Part shown: positions 13,703 to 15,003 of the stretch, in pieces | How positions within the stretch are numbered: position 1 is the first letter of the stretch | Layout: each line of letters opens with the position of its first letter | Assembly (NCBI GenBank): GCA_947178455.1 | Contig: CAMWYI010000027.1 | Location: 1-15,003 of the forward strand | Origin: an uncultured Alistipes sp. | GTDB taxonomy: Bacteria > Bacteroidota > Bacteroidia > Bacteroidales > Rikenellaceae | Reading direction: 5' to 3' | DNA length: 15,003 bases | Notes under the pieces: generated by a model | The model's database searches: none | The model's input: only the letters and a program-made list of their open reading frames with translations | Told to the model about the DNA's origin: nothing | Position numbers and translations under genes: made by a program

Positions 13703-13738
13703 TGAATAAAATAAGGGGTGGAATATCGCTCTACCCCT
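13703..13738 (-). terminator. Terminator-like hairpin of pheT, abutting the next gene
   Basis: On the minus strand AGGGGT (13738-13733) pairs with ACCCCT (13719-13714), extended inward by an A/G-to-G/C pair or wobble, with a loop of about 9 nt, followed by TATTTTATTC (13712-13703). It starts 15 bp past the pheT stop, and its T-rich tail runs directly into the start codon of the thioredoxin-like gene at 13701. Confidence 0.6.
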
Positions 13739-13753
13739 CCTAAATCCGAAAAA

Positions 13754-15003
13754 TCATGCCCGCACCGTCGCGCCGCACTTCTGCTCGAACTGCTTTGCGA
13801 GATTGGCCATAACCCGCTCGATAGTCTTATCGTCCAGTGTGCGGCTCTTGTCCTCCAAAACGAAACTCAACGCATAAGATTTCTTTCCGGCAGGCAGTTT
13901 GTCGCCCTCGTAGACATCGAACAGCGAAACGCTCTTCAACAACTTGCGCTCCGTAGCGAACGCCACCTCGCGCAATGCCGCAAAGGTCACCTTGCTGTCG
14001 ACGAGCAACGCCAAATCGCGTTTCACTTCGGGGAATTTCGAGAGTTCCTCCACCGTGATTTTCAGTTTCTTCGTCGACTTGACCAACGCATCGAAATTCG
14101 CCTCCAAGAAATAAACGGGCTGCTTGACATCCGCTTGTCGGCAGATTTTCGCACTCACGACACCGATTTGCAACAACTCTTTCCCATTCAGCGACAGGGT
14201 CAAACCCTCGCTGAACAGGTCGTTCCGCAGTTCTTCGGTCGCCAGCCCGTAAATGTCGATACCGAACCGGCGCAACAATTTCTCGGCAACGGCCCGCAAC
14301 GTAAAGAACGACGCCGCAACCGGTTTGGCATCCCACGAAGCCGGAACCGCCGTTCCCGTCATGGCAACGGCCAGCCGATACTGCTCCGAATAAGCATCCA
14401 AAGGCTGTTCGTCCGTCCGTTTCGACGCATCGTAATAGTAGCAGTTACCGAATTCGTACAATTTCAAATCGCCGTTGCGGTGGTTCGCATTAAGTGCCAC
14501 CGCTTCCAACATGTTGAACAGCAGCGTTTGCCGCATGACGTTCAAATCGGCGCTCAACGGATTCAAAATGCGCACGCAACGTTCGGCAGGGTAGGCCTGC
14601 AGCCCTTCGTAGTAAGCCCCTTTGGTCAACGAATTGGACATGATTTCCGAAAAACCGTTCGCCGTCAGGAAATCGGCCGTCGCATTCATCAGCGCATTGC
14701 GGTCGGGTTTCGGCGCATAAGACAGGGTGGAACGCACCTGCTGGGGAATTTCCACGTTGTTATAGCCGTAAATCCGCAAAATATCTTCGATAAGGTCGGC
14801 TTCGCGCTGCACATCGACCCGATAGGGCGGCACAGAGACCGTCAGCACCCCCTCTTTTTCGGCCAGCACTTTCACTTCCAGCGCGTCGATAATCGTTCGG
14901 ACGGTCTCCTCGGGAATATGTTTGCCGACCAAAGCGTCGATACGGGCGAACGAAATGTCGAATACGAAATTCTCTGCCGGCACCGGACAAACATCCTCGA
15001 TGT
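13754..15003 (-). CDS. pheT: Phenylalanyl-tRNA synthetase beta subunit, C-terminal half (5' end outside window)
   Basis: The beta subunit pairs with PheS in the (alpha-beta)2 enzyme that charges tRNA-Phe in the cytoplasm. 415 codons plus the stop lie in the window and the frame stays open to the right edge, so the real start is outside; a GTG at 14983 is an internal codon, not the start. Seen: B5 domain (FVFDISFARIDALVGKHIPE... to VPPYRVDVQREADLIEDILRIYGYNNVEIP, about 14985-14750), the synthetase-like core with LLFNMLEAVALNANHR and LYEFGNCYY, and the C-terminal FDX-ACB anticodon-binding domain with FPEVKRDLALLVD and SLFDVYEGDKLPAGKKSYALSF...LDDKTIERVM, ending CGATVRA. The N-terminal tRNA-binding and B3/B4 editing domains should lie beyond the edge. 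Nothing looks damaged. Confidence 0.97.
   Translation of the reverse strand, partial: IEDVCPVPAENFVFDISFARIDALVGKHIPEETVRTIIDALEVKVLAEKEGVLTVSVPPYRVDVQREADLIEDILRIYGYNNVEIPQQVRSTLSYAPKPDRNALMNATADFLTANGFSEIMSNSLTKGAYYEGLQAYPAERCVRILNPLSADLNVMRQTLLFNMLEAVALNANHRNGDLKLYEFGNCYYYDASKRTDEQPLDAYSEQYRLAVAMTGTAVPASWDAKPVAASFFTLRAVAEKLLRRFGIDIYGLATEELRNDLFSEGLTLSLNGKELLQIGVVSAKICRQADVKQPVYFLEANFDALVKSTKKLKITVEELSKFPEVKRDLALLVDSKVTFAALREVAFATERKLLKSVSLFDVYEGDKLPAGKKSYALSFVLEDKSRTLDDKTIERVMANLAKQFEQKCGATVRA

Overview
The window looks like chromosomal DNA of a gut-type Bacteroidales bacterium, most likely an Alistipes or Rikenellaceae relative (inference). Reasons: the families present (outer-membrane beta-barrel TonB-receptor relative, DUF4294 protein, LytS/LytTR pair, GH20 lipoprotein, large TlpA-like lipoprotein), the absence of Shine-Dalgarno sequences, A-rich leaders, moderately high GC, and five upstream elements resembling the Bacteroidetes -7 box TAnnTTTG. 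I see no rRNA, tRNA, CRISPR array, insertion sequence or phage gene.

Layout. The left edge (1-936, minus) is the N-terminal NG part of ffh, the SRP GTPase. To its right, all on the minus strand, are a secreted DUF4294 protein (993-1568), a large outer-membrane beta-barrel protein (1696-4602) and a small Spy/CpxP-like periplasmic protein with a Cys/His-rich tail (4754-5209). The last three are separated by 127-151 bp gaps holding terminator-like hairpins and -7 boxes, so they look singly transcribed.

From 9955 down to 5345 lies a tightly packed five-gene minus-strand operon: mazG, a retropepsin-like/PDZ lipoprotein, a gamma-carbonic-anhydrase-like hexapeptide protein, a LytS-type histidine kinase and its LytTR response regulator. 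Junctions are -4, +4, +10 and -4 bp, with one promoter candidate upstream (9979-9986) and one strong intrinsic terminator downstream (5281-5317). It combines nucleotide-pool cleaning, a periplasmic protease-like protein, a metal-binding enzyme and a two-component system in one transcript. The kinase carries, between its first and second membrane helices, a segment that closely follows the pattern of the cold-shock/OB RNA-binding domain of Rho; this is the most unusual thing in the window.

Divergent from mazG is a GH20 beta-N-acetylhexosaminidase lipoprotein (10035-12176, plus), the only plus-strand gene. It converges, with one base between the stop codons, on a TlpA/thioredoxin-like lipoprotein (12178-13701, minus). 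The right edge is the C-terminal half of pheT (13754-15003, minus), whose terminator hairpin abuts the thioredoxin-like gene's start codon. No gene-free stretch exceeds 151 bp. Long open frames antisense to the real genes are coding shadows.
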